The translations under genes were made by a program, and so were the position numbers. 14,615 nt of DNA, taken from positions 1 to 14,615 of the forward strand of contig JAZUJX010000014.1 of assembly GCA_045642965.1 (NCBI GenBank), written 5' to 3'. Source of the DNA: Equadaptatus sp045642965 (GTDB lineage: Bacteria > Synergistota > Synergistia > Synergistales > Synergistaceae). The notes under the pieces are model-generated. The model saw only the letters and a list, made by a program, of their open reading frames with translations. It was not told the origin of the DNA and ran no database searches. Shown piece after piece: positions 7,356 to 13,129 of the stretch (the first letter of the stretch is position 1; every line of letters begins with the position of its first letter).

Positions 7356-7819
7356 TCTTTATGCGCTTCCCGCAGCTTTTCCGCAAATTCGGCGCCTTTT
7401 TTGCAGTCCACGAGGTCGTCAAGCTTCGGCTTAAAGTAATTCGGGCCTTTTGCAACCTTGCCGTTCGCATAATAAACAGGCTTGCCGTCTTCTCCGAGTT
7501 TGCTCATGTTGCTTTCGTAGATGCGGTGCATTGCTTCGTTTATATCCATTCCGAGCAGGTTTGCCATTCCTATTTCAACGACGCACAGGTCACCGAGCGC
7601 GTCAATTATTTCAATGTTCTGCGCGTTGAATTCGTCCGTATTTTCAATGCCGTGCTCGTACATCTTTGCAACGGTTTCCGCCGCCTCTTTCAGCTCGTTG
7701 AACTCCTCTTCAACAAGCATAAGCCTGTGACGGATAAGCTCCGCCATATCTGCTTTCGGATTTTCAAATTTTTCCTGAAATTCCCTTACAAATGCTACCC
7801 AGTCATGATTTTCCGACAT
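7346..7819 (-). CDS. MazG-like nucleotide pyrophosphohydrolase
   Basis: A 157-residue cytoplasmic protein of the all-alpha NTP pyrophosphohydrolase (MazG / phosphoribosyl-ATP pyrophosphohydrolase-like) superfamily. Family members hydrolyse nucleoside triphosphates or related compounds to the monophosphate and PPi with Mg2+. The metal-binding signature EExxE...ExxD is seen at Glu38, Glu39, Glu42, Glu70 and Asp73, with Asp77 following. The C-terminal part (SNMSKLGEDGKPVYY..GKV.KGPN.F) resembles stand-alone and phage-type members. The frame is open to 7864, but ATG 7819 is chosen because GGGGGGCGG stands about five bases before it and the upstream residues are not family-like. The gene is isolated and bounded on both sides by related A+T-rich repeats; its last residues (Asn-Glu) and stop codon lie inside copy A. 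The substrate is unknown, with a house-cleaning role likely. Confidence 0.86.
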   Translation of the reverse strand: MSENHDWVAFVREFQEKFENPKADMAELIRHRLMLVEEEFNELKEAAETVAKMYEHGIENTDEFNAQNIEIIDALGDLCVVEIGMANLLGMDINEAMHRIYESNMSKLGEDGKPVYYANGKVAKGPNYFKPKLDDLVDCKKGAEFAEKLREAHKDNE

Positions 7820-7878
7820 ATTGCCGCCCCCCGAAATATAAAAATCAATTACAAAAAAAACCAATTGCCTGAAGAACC

Positions 7879-7977
7879 GCTATACGCTAGAAGCTATTGA
7901 CTATATGCCGCAAAATCTTTAAGTCTTTCAGCTTTTTGCTTATAGCATATAGCTTGCAGCTTATAGCCTACAGCTTT
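7879..7977. repeat. A+T-rich palindromic repeat, copy B (inverted relative to copy A)
   Basis: Imperfect inverted arms (7879-7908 and 7936-7977; variants of AGCTATAAGC) flank a T-rich centre. The reverse complement of its centre (CTTAAAGATTTTGCGGCATA) aligns with copy A (CTTAAAGGTTCTGAAGCTTA), so the two are related and face opposite ways. The left part of the 7865-7967 gap holds nothing else. The repeat covers the last codons and TAG stop of the YigZ-like gene. Confidence 0.62.
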
Positions 7978-8624
7978 CTTTCCCTCACCGTTTTTTCTTT
8001 TCCCCATTCAAGCGCAAGGAGGAAGTTTCTTGCTTTCATTTCTTCAAGCTGCGGCGTGATGCCGTCTGTTTTGACAAGCGGTATTTCAAGCCGCACTTCA
8101 ACAGTTTCGCCGTAGTTCAGAGTTCTGTCTTCTTCGCCGAAGCCGTATTTGTCAAGGGTCGTCAGCAGTGTTTTTGAATAGTCGTAGCCGCAGACAAGCC
8201 TGAGCGGCAGGCAGAATTCCATTTCCCTGGCTTCGCAGGCTTCTGCAGCGAGCTTTGCCGCTTCCCCGTAGGCGTCAATAAGCCCTCTTACGCCGAGCTT
8301 TATGCCTCCGAAGTAGCGGGTTACGACCAGCAGGGTGTTGTCCAGCCCGCAGCGTTTCAAAGCGCCGAGAATAGGGCGGCCTGCAGTTCCTGCAGGTTCT
8401 CCGGCATCCGAGCAGTGTTCAAGCACGCTGCCTGTCCCTATTCTGTAGGCCCAGCAGTAGTGCGTTGCCTTCGGGAATTTTACGCTGATTTCTTTCAGCT
8501 TTTCCTGTGCTTCGGCAGCGTCCAAAACCTTGCGCACGGAGCCGATGAAGCGCGAGCGCTTTACAGTTGTTTCAACGTCGGTCTCGACCGACGGAGCCCT
8601 GAAAAAAACGTCTACTGAATCCAT
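7968..8624 (-). CDS. yigZ: YigZ/IMPACT family protein (UPF0029)
   Basis: The 218-residue protein has the conserved N-terminal domain of the YigZ/IMPACT family: KRSRFIG (22-28), the hallmark SDAGEPAGTAGRPIL (72-86) and VVTRYFGGIKLG (100-111). The C-terminal domain (about 140-205) fits the ferredoxin-like second domain of this family. Bacterial members are cytoplasmic, possibly nucleic-acid or ribosome associated; their function is unsettled. The ATG overlaps the end of the upstream HIT gene by 13 bases, and AGAGGG touches the start codon directly, so translation probably depends on coupling to the HIT gene. The last residues and stop lie in repeat copy B, where the residues after about 210 look like a read-in tail. 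Symbol given by family resemblance. Confidence 0.92.
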   Translation of the reverse strand: MDSVDVFFRAPSVETDVETTVKRSRFIGSVRKVLDAAEAQEKLKEISVKFPKATHYCWAYRIGTGSVLEHCSDAGEPAGTAGRPILGALKRCGLDNTLLVVTRYFGGIKLGVRGLIDAYGEAAKLAAEACEAREMEFCLPLRLVCGYDYSKTLLTTLDKYGFGEEDRTLNYGETVEVRLEIPLVKTDGITPQLEEMKARNFLLALEWGKEKTVRERKL

Positions 8625-9100
8625 CCCTCTTTAAGCCGCTTCCATGCAAATTCAAGCGCCTCTGAAATTACGCGGGTATCGCCGACGACAGGCATGAAGT
8701 TTGTATCGCCGTTCCAGCGCGGCACCACGTGCATGTGCAGATGCTGGTCAATGCCGGCTCCGGCAACCTTGCCTATATTCATTCCGAGGTTGAAGCCGTC
8801 GGGGTGCATAACCTCTGCAAGAGTTTCAACGGCTTTTTGGGCAAGCTGCATAAGCTCTGTCAGCTCGTCCGCCGTCAGCTCCGCAAAATTGTGCAGATGA
8901 CGGTAGGGTATAACCATAAGGTGCCCTGCGCTGTACGGATAACGGTTCATTATGACAAAGCAGAGCTTCCCGCGGTGGATTATGAGGTTTTCTTCGTCCT
9001 TGTCTTCTTTGGGATAATCGCAGAAGATGCAGCCGCCTTCTTTTTTATCCCCGGAGAGTATGTATTCGCTGCGCCACGGCGCGAAAATTTTGTCTACCAT
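8612..9100 (-). CDS. HIT family protein, Ap4A phosphorylase-like
   Basis: A 162-residue nucleotide-binding hydrolase or transferase with the HIT triad HLHMHVV (His120, His122, His124; the middle His is normally the nucleophile). An N-terminal CIFC pair (Cys24, Cys27) probably binds zinc, and YPYSAGHLMVIP (54-65) is the conserved strand preceding helix. The extended motif PRWNGDTNFMPV (127-138) is characteristic of the Ap4A phosphorylase/hydrolase-like branch, whose members degrade diadenosine polyphosphates. The start ATG 9100 has only a weak ribosome site. A minus-strand promoter lies 36 bases upstream. It heads a two-gene operon with the YigZ-like gene, which overlaps its 3' end. The exact substrate is inferred from family only. 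Confidence 0.9.
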   Translation of the reverse strand: MVDKIFAPWRSEYILSGDKKEGGCIFCDYPKEDKDEENLIIHRGKLCFVIMNRYPYSAGHLMVIPYRHLHNFAELTADELTELMQLAQKAVETLAEVMHPDGFNLGMNIGKVAGAGIDQHLHMHVVPRWNGDTNFMPVVGDTRVISEALEFAWKRLKEGWIQ

Positions 9101-9135
9101 AGTTGCACCGGCTTTCTGTTAAACTTTGCCCGACT

Positions 9136-9165
9136 ATTATAATTCTTTTTCACCGCAAACCGCAA
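9136..9165 (-). promoter_or_regulatory. Promoter of the HIT-YigZ operon
   Basis: -10 TATAAT (9141-9136, perfect) with a partial -35 TTGCGG (9165-9160) at 18 bases. It is back-to-back with the SYLF promoter. Confidence 0.6.
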
Positions 9166-9170
9166 ATGTA

Positions 9171-9179
9171 TGGTATAAA
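9171..9179 (+). promoter_or_regulatory. Extended -10 promoter of the SYLF gene
   Basis: TGGTATAAA is an extended -10 (TGN plus TATAAA). No good -35 is seen. Transcription would begin near 9186, just before the Shine-Dalgarno site, giving a leader of about 22 bases. Confidence 0.6.
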
Positions 9180-9207
9180 TATAGAGCAACAGAAGGAGGT
9201 TGTCAGA

Positions 9208-9903
9208 ATGAAAAAGAGTTTGAAGACGATCGCCCTGCTTACAGTCCTTGCAGTGCTTTTCTGCGCGGCAGGAACGGCATGGGCGGAAGCAGCACATGAA
9301 AGACGTATCAGGCTTGCGGCACAGGTACTTGACGAAATGGCCTCGCAGAATGATGCAGGCAGTCTCGGCGACGTTATCGCTTCCGGCAGGGGCGTAGCAA
9401 TTTTCCCGCGTGTCGGCAAGGCAGGTTTCATCGTCGGAGGCATGGGCGGACAGGGAATAGTGCTTCTTAAAGGCAAAAACGGCAAATGGACAGGTCCGGC
9501 ATTTATGGGAATTGCAGGCGCAAGCTTCGGACTTCAGATAGGCGCAAGCGAAACAGCGCTTGTCCTTGTCATCACAAACGAAGCCGGTGTCCGCGCGTTT
9601 ACGGGCGGCAACAGCCTTACGCTCGGCGGAGACGTTTCGATAGCCGCAGGTCCTGTAGGCAGAGACGCGAAAGCGGCAACAGACGGCAGAGCGGCAGCTG
9701 CAATATACAGCTACTCAATGTCAAAAGGACTTTTTGCGGGACTCGCACTTGACGGCAGCCAGCTTAACCAGAACAGGGACGCCAGCAAGGCATACTGGGG
9801 CAAACCGCTTTCGGCCCAGGCAGCACTCACAAAGCCTGCAACCGACAAGCGTATCAAACCTGTAGTCAACGCACTCAACAGACTTGTCAAAAAAGCGCAG
9901 TAA
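9208..9903 (+). CDS. Exported SYLF (YSC84-type) domain protein
   Basis: The 231-residue protein has a signal peptide with an AWA-E cleavage site near residue 26, so it is secreted to the periplasm or envelope. The rest matches the SYLF/YSC84 domain: LDEMASQ (about 41), IASGRGVAIFPRVGKAGFIVGG (split at 58-78), GQG.VL, W.GPAFMGIAGASFGLQIG (94-112), LVLVITNEAGVRAF (119-131), GGDVSIAAGPVGRDA (140-154), and SYSMSKGLFAGLALDGS (168-184). SYLF domains bind phosphoinositides in eukaryotes; the role of bacterial members is not settled, with lipid binding presumed. The frame is open back to 9103, but AGAAGGAGG at 9191-9199 and the promoter both fix the start at ATG 9208. It is a single-gene unit ending in a strong terminator. 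Confidence 0.92.
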   Translation: MKKSLKTIALLTVLAVLFCAAGTAWAEAAHERRIRLAAQVLDEMASQNDAGSLGDVIASGRGVAIFPRVGKAGFIVGGMGGQGIVLLKGKNGKWTGPAFMGIAGASFGLQIGASETALVLVITNEAGVRAFTGGNSLTLGGDVSIAAGPVGRDAKAATDGRAAAAIYSYSMSKGLFAGLALDGSQLNQNRDASKAYWGKPLSAQAALTKPATDKRIKPVVNALNRLVKKAQ

Positions 9904-9920
9904 TTTTACACAAGCGTATC

Positions 9921-9947
9921 TGCCCGGCAGCTGCCGGGCATTTTTTA
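9921..9947 (+). terminator. Terminator of the SYLF gene
   Basis: Stem TGCCCGGC / GCCGGGCA around AGCT (together a 20-base palindrome, 9921-9940), followed by six T residues. Confidence 0.93.
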
Positions 9948-9965
9948 TGTTTTGAGTCAGCCGGG

Positions 9966-10045
9966 AAAAAATTTTAAATAAATTTCAAATCTCCACAAAA
10001 TCCCCACATTTTCTTCAAAATTCTCACACAAACGGGGAATATACT
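9966..10045 (+). promoter_or_regulatory. Phased A-tracts and probable promoter before the small exported protein cluster
   Basis: Runs of three to six A occur at 9966-9971, 9976-9978, 9987-9989, 9997-10000 and 10017-10020, spaced about one helical turn apart, so the DNA is probably curved. The short motif YYCACAAAA recurs with a similar period. A -10-like TATACT lies at 10040-10045; no convincing -35 is visible. This fills most of the gap before 10095. Confidence 0.42.
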
Positions 10046-10094
10046 TTAGTCACACCAACAGGGAAACCCAATAAAGAAAACGGAGGCGGTAAGG

Positions 10095-10508
10095 ATGACC
10101 CAGTGGATGAAAAGAACAATGAAACAGACGGCACTCGCAATGGCAGTAGTATTTACAATTTCAGGCTGCGCCTTTGCCGCACCGGCACACGGAAAAATGA
10201 ACGGGCACGGTTTGGGAAGCGCAGTACACAAGATTCAGCAGAAAACAGGCACGCATCATACAGTTTCGCACAATACCGGACACAACAAAACGGTACAGAA
10301 GGTTGTCAAAAAAATTGTGACGAAACCAGAGGTCGTACATCATACGAATACAGTGTACGTACACGATGCACCGAAGGTTGTACACGATTACGGCAGATAT
10401 TATGATGACAGATATTGTTCGTCGGACAACACTGGAACAGCAATAGCCGCAGGTCTTATAGGCCTTGTAATCGGCAGTATAATCTCAAACAGCAATAACA
10501 ACATCTGA
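10095..10508 (+). CDS. Small His-rich exported protein, putative lipoprotein
   Basis: A 137-residue protein that I do not recognise. The N-terminus is a signal peptide; TISGC (21-25) could be a lipobox with Cys25 as the lipidated residue, though AFAA just after it could equally be a signal peptidase I site. The middle (32-100) is polar and rich in His, Lys, Thr and Val. A Tyr/Asp patch (97-107) precedes a glycine-zipper hydrophobic segment, TAIAAGLIGLVIGSII (115-130), and an Asn-rich end. GGAGG at 10082-10086 sets the start at ATG 10095. It is the first of three adjacent genes encoding small exported proteins with the same overall plan. A role in metal or envelope homeostasis is possible from the histidines but unproven. 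Confidence 0.78.
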   Translation: MTQWMKRTMKQTALAMAVVFTISGCAFAAPAHGKMNGHGLGSAVHKIQQKTGTHHTVSHNTGHNKTVQKVVKKIVTKPEVVHHTNTVYVHDAPKVVHDYGRYYDDRYCSSDNTGTAIAAGLIGLVIGSIISNSNNNI

Positions 10509-10516
10509 TGCACACA

Positions 10517-10546
10517 GGGGCAGAAGCAGTACACCGCTTCTGCCCC
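10517..10546 (+). other. Strong intergenic hairpin without a T-run
   Basis: GGGGCAGAAGC / GCTTCTGCCCC form an 11-bp stem with an 8-base loop, nine bases after the stop of the His-rich gene. The nearest T-run is 16 bases farther on (10562-10568), so it is a poor terminator. It may stabilise or process the transcript, or partially terminate it, setting different levels for the first and later genes. Confidence 0.6.
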
Positions 10547-10600
10547 GCCCCCTTTGACATCTGTTTTTTAATAAAAATCATGAAGAAAGGAGTTTTTGAC

Positions 10601-11341
10601 ATGAACAGAAGAAAAACAGCCGTATTGTTTCTGACACTGGCGCTGACTCTTGCACTTGCAGGAACAGCTTTTGCGCGCGGAGGACACGGCGGAGGCGGAC
10701 GTTCGGGAGGACACGGCGGCTTTGGCGGAGGTCATTCGTTCAGCAGGGGCGGCAGCTTCGGCGGACATTCGGGAGGTCGCGGCAGTTTTGGCGGAGGTCA
10801 TTCATTCAGCAGAGGCGGAATTTCCGGCGGACATTCAGGCGGGCATTCAGGCGGGCATTCAGTGAGCAGAGGCGGCAGCTTCGGCAGACATTCCGGCGGA
10901 CATTCTGTGAGCAGAGGAAGCGCTTCTCACAGCAGCCGTTACGGAACAGACAGATACAGCCGTTCACGCAGGGGAGACACGCATTATCACTATCATGACC
11001 ACAGAGGTTCGTATACGTCCGGCAGACATTATCACTACCATTCATACTCACACAGGCCGTACAGATACGGAGGCATACACTGGCACTATCACGAACACTG
11101 GGGCTGGGGGCCGCGCTATTATTACTATGGACCCGGATATTACTGGTATGACAGCTGGTACTGGCCGGCAGGATTTACAGTCGGTTTGATACTCGGAAGC
11201 ACTGTGTCATATACTCCGGCACCTGCGTCAGGCTACTATTACAACGTATGTGCGGAAGGCTGCAATTGTCTGGACAAATACAATCCGACGCCGTGCAATT
11301 GTACGGAAGACTGCTACTGCAACGCATATCACAAAAAATAA
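10601..11341 (+). CDS. Gly/His/Tyr-rich exported protein with a seven-cysteine tail
   Basis: A 246-residue protein of unknown family. Signal peptide 1-26 (cleavage after AFA) is followed by a Gly/Ser/His/Arg low-complexity region (27-115) built from GGHSFSRGG- and SGGHSGG-type units, then a His/Tyr-rich part (127-168, HYHYHDH, HYHYHSYSH, HWHYHEHW), an aromatic stretch (RYYYYGPGYYWYDSWYW), a short hydrophobic glycine segment AGFTVGLILGSTVS (190-203), and a cysteine tail. The seven cysteines are regularly placed: C217-x3-C-x-C-x8-C-x-C-x3-C-x-C240. His and Cys density suggests metal binding. The frame extends to 10508, but AAGGAG (10587-10592) points to ATG 10601. The next gene starts 18 bases downstream. 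Repetitive codons make this gene prone to misassembly. Confidence 0.78.
   Translation: MNRRKTAVLFLTLALTLALAGTAFARGGHGGGGRSGGHGGFGGGHSFSRGGSFGGHSGGRGSFGGGHSFSRGGISGGHSGGHSGGHSVSRGGSFGRHSGGHSVSRGSASHSSRYGTDRYSRSRRGDTHYHYHDHRGSYTSGRHYHYHSYSHRPYRYGGIHWHYHEHWGWGPRYYYYGPGYYWYDSWYWPAGFTVGLILGSTVSYTPAPASGYYYNVCAEGCNCLDKYNPTPCNCTEDCYCNAYHKK
10723..10920 (+). repeat. Degenerate Gly/His/Ser coding repeats
   Basis: A unit of about 66 bases beginning TTTGGCGGAGGTCATTC occurs at about 10721 and 10787, followed by several GGCGGGCATTCA-type short units up to about 10920. Confidence 0.6.
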
Positions 11342-11359
11342 ATACGCGGGGGCAGCAAA

Positions 11360-11872
11360 ATGAAAATCAGAAAAACGTTAAAATATATTGCTCTTCCAAT
11401 GGCTGTATTGATGCTGTTTTCATCAGCAGCGTTCGCCTCGCCGCGATGCGGGCGCAGACATTATCACCGCGAATGCAGCAGCGGAAGCAGCGGCTGGGGA
11501 ATAGCGGCGGCAGGAGTTGTCGGAGGGCTTATTATCGGGGCGCTGGTTAATTCTGCGAGAAACGAACGCAGACAGGATCCCGGCGAATACAGGCAGGACC
11601 CCGGCGAGTACAGGCAGGATCCTGGAATTTCACCCTCAGTGCAGCCGAGAGCTGCTGCTTCGGACAGAGAGGTTGAGCTTGCGGAAAAGGTTCCCGGCGG
11701 AGTTATGATCAACGGGCGTTTCTATGCGCCGGCAGGTCAGGAAACAGCTGCTGATTACACGGCGCAGCCGTATTACGCAGGAACGGTTTTTGATACAAAC
11801 AGAGGCGGAAGCCTGAGTGAAAGCTATCCTGAAATCCGCCGCGACCCGGGAAGAAGCGGCAGCAGCAACTGA
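11360..11872 (+). CDS. Small exported protein with glycine-zipper segment and RQDPGEY repeats
   Basis: A 170-residue protein that I do not recognise. Signal peptide 1-26 (AFA-S cleavage) leads to a short Cys/His patch (Cys30, His34, His36, Cys39), a glycine-zipper hydrophobic segment GIAAAGVVGGLIIGALV (47-63), and tandem heptads RQDPGEY-RQDPGEY-RQDPG (71-89), echoed by RRDPG at 160-164. The middle has a short folded-looking stretch, VPGGVMINGRFYAPAG (111-126). Start ATG 11360 follows CGGGGGC; the gap to the preceding gene is only 18 bases, so the two are co-transcribed. A bidirectional terminator ends the unit. The architecture resembles glycine-zipper outer-membrane or periplasmic proteins, but no function can be assigned. 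Confidence 0.78.
   Translation: MKIRKTLKYIALPMAVLMLFSSAAFASPRCGRRHYHRECSSGSSGWGIAAAGVVGGLIIGALVNSARNERRQDPGEYRQDPGEYRQDPGISPSVQPRAAASDREVELAEKVPGGVMINGRFYAPAGQETAADYTAQPYYAGTVFDTNRGGSLSESYPEIRRDPGRSGSSN
11570..11626 (+). repeat. 21-bp coding repeat (two and a partial unit)
   Basis: Units at 11570-11590 and 11591-11611 and a 15-base partial at 11612-11626 encode RQDPGEY. Differences are silent, so the peptide is conserved. Confidence 0.85.
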
Positions 11873-11880
11873 CAAAAATA

Positions 11881-11907
11881 AAAAAACCTCCTCAGCGGAG
11901 GTTTTTT
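11881..11907. terminator. Bidirectional terminator between convergent genes
   Basis: AAAAAACCTCC / GGAGGTTTTTT with loop TCAGC. The A-run on one side and T-run on the other make it symmetrical, so it ends both the small exported protein operon and the minus-strand GNAT operon. Confidence 0.92.
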
Positions 11908-12199
11908 ATTTGTTTTGTTTTTTGCCGCAGCTGCATTTGTTTTCGTTCATCATTTTCCACACCGGAGCGTATATTTTAAGCAGCGCTTCGGCGTTTTCTT
12001 TGCAGCCGCGTCCTGTCGGCGAGTGCGCCGCACATTCGTTGTTTCTGCACAGGGGAAGTTTTTCTTTCAGCTTTTCCAGTGTGTCTGCGCCTTCGGAAAT
12101 TTCGTAGATTACGTCGCTTTTTGTTACGCCGCTCAGAATGCACACCGGATATTTCATTGCGGCACCGCGCCAAAGCTCTTCAAGTCTGCTGTCAGACAT
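11906..12199 (-). CDS. Small cysteine-rich protein, BFD-like [2Fe-2S] candidate
   Basis: A 97-residue protein with cysteines at 20, 51, 56, 66, 89 and 91. The segment C-x3-GVTKSDVIYEISEGADTLEKLKE (20-46) resembles the helical BFD-like [2Fe-2S] domain, in which a CxC pair precedes a similar GVT..DI...I..GA.TL..L motif. Here only one of the first two cysteines is kept, while later cysteines are more widely spaced (CRNNEC, then GRGC), so the cluster ligands, if any, differ. A polar tail ends in CSCGKKQ. The start follows the GNAT stop by three bases, with GAGGAG inside the end of that gene, so the two are translationally coupled. The stop is inside the terminator stem. Fe-S binding is an inference. 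Confidence 0.7.
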   Translation of the reverse strand: MSDSRLEELWRGAAMKYPVCILSGVTKSDVIYEISEGADTLEKLKEKLPLCRNNECAAHSPTGRGCKENAEALLKIYAPVWKMMNENKCSCGKKQNK

Positions 12200-12202
12200 T
12201 GC

Positions 12203-13045
12203 CTACTCCTCTGACGGCTGCCCGCCGGCTTCGCTGCTGCAAAGCATACGGACAGGTATGTCGTTTATGATTTCAAATCCCTGGCTTTCGTAAAAGCCTC
12301 TGCCCTCTTCCGTAGCCAGCAGCACAAGCTTCTGCTGTTTTGCGCAGTCCGTGTGCTTTATTATGCCTTCAAGCAGTCTTTTGGCGTTGCCCTGTCCGCG
12401 CTGTTCGGGGACGACGGAGAAATAATAAAGACCTCTGCCGAGCTGCGTTTTGTGCAGCATTGCCGTGCCGATTATTTCAACGCCGATTGTCAGCGCGTAA
12501 AATTCGTTTTCTTCACGGCTGAAAAGGTACTGCAGAAGTTCGTAATAACCCTGCGTCAGCACGCCTTCCGCAGAAAAACCGCGCCACATTGCCTCGCACC
12601 ATTCAAAGAACTGGCGTTCGTTTTCAATTTTAACCACGTCGCCGTAGCTGTCTTCTTTTTCGGCTTCTTTTTTTGGAGCGTTCGGCGAAGGTTCCGGCGA
12701 AGGCATCTGTTTCAGCTTCTTTTCGCGCGGATTGTATACCTGCATGGCGGTATAGTGCGACTGTACGGTAAACCCGCCGTTTTCCAGCGCTTTTAAAAAG
12801 ATTCTGCCTGTGCCGGGATTATGAGGCACTATGAAAGGCACCTCGTAGGTTGCAAAAAATTCTTTCACCGTTTCCACGTCTTCAGCAGATATTTCAGTCG
12901 GGAACAAAGCCCAGTTTTCATCTGCGTAAGGGGTGCCGGAAAAAGCTGCGGTTGTGCCTGAATGAAGCTCCAGCAGATCGCCGTAGCCGCCGATCATTTT
13001 TATAAAAGAAAGCAGGTTCTGCCTGTAAAGCTCAAGTCCGTCCAT
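12203..13045 (-). CDS. GNAT family acetyltransferase with extra N-terminal domain
   Basis: A 280-residue cytoplasmic protein. The C-terminal half (about 137-268) is a GNAT domain that uses acetyl-CoA: motif A is YYFSVVPEQRGQGNAKRLL (207-225), containing the pyrophosphate-binding RGQGNA loop, and motif B is LLATEEGRGFYESQGFE (242-258). The N-terminal part (1-103) has a helix/strand pattern that could be a degenerate second GNAT-like domain. A charged Pro/Glu/Lys linker (104-135) joins them. Start ATG 13045 follows GGCGAGGCG. A well-formed minus-strand promoter lies upstream. It is the first gene of an operon with the small cysteine protein. The acyl acceptor is unknown. Confidence 0.88.
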   Translation of the reverse strand: MDGLELYRQNLLSFIKMIGGYGDLLELHSGTTAAFSGTPYADENWALFPTEISAEDVETVKEFFATYEVPFIVPHNPGTGRIFLKALENGGFTVQSHYTAMQVYNPREKKLKQMPSPEPSPNAPKKEAEKEDSYGDVVKIENERQFFEWCEAMWRGFSAEGVLTQGYYELLQYLFSREENEFYALTIGVEIIGTAMLHKTQLGRGLYYFSVVPEQRGQGNAKRLLEGIIKHTDCAKQQKLVLLATEEGRGFYESQGFEIINDIPVRMLCSSEAGGQPSEE

Positions 13046-13077
13046 GAAAACGCCTCGCCGAAATTATTAAATGACTG

Positions 13078-13083
13078 TATAAT
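13078..13083 (+). promoter_or_regulatory. -10 box for the SUI1-DUF4491 pair
   Basis: A perfect TATAAT on the plus strand, but without a good -35 (TCGCCG at 17 bases). It overlaps the divergent GNAT -10 by two bases, so the two promoters should exclude each other. Confidence 0.45.
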
Positions 13084-13110
13084 CATACCAAATTGCGGCA
13101 CAAATGTGAA
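13082..13110 (-). promoter_or_regulatory. Promoter of the GNAT operon
   Basis: -35 TTCACA (13110-13105) and -10 TATGAT (13087-13082), spacer 17, with an extended TG before the -10. Each box matches the sigma-70 consensus at five of six positions. Confidence 0.75.
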
Positions 13111-13129
13111 AGGGGAATTTTGCGCTCCC

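Noticed and set aside
7346..7819. MazG-like gene as antitoxin or part of a toxin-antitoxin/defence cassette
   Set aside because: No mazEF-type or other toxin gene is adjacent; the name reflects the enzyme fold only.
7835..7864. Minus-strand -10-like TATATT with TTGGTT as a promoter of the MazG-like gene
   Set aside because: Transcription would begin at or inside the Shine-Dalgarno site, leaving too short a leader.
7361..7900. A 179-codon plus-strand frame over the MazG-like gene
   Set aside because: It is the antisense shadow of a gene with clear catalytic motifs and has no family resemblance.
10508..10600. Upstream extension of the Gly/His/Tyr-rich gene
   Set aside because: The strong AAGGAG site and the clean signal peptide both fit ATG 10601; the extension overlaps the hairpin at 10517-10546.
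12962..13129. N-terminal extension of the SUI1 gene antisense to the GNAT gene
   Set aside because: It lies upstream of the plausible -10 box and covers the start of a well-supported minus-strand gene.
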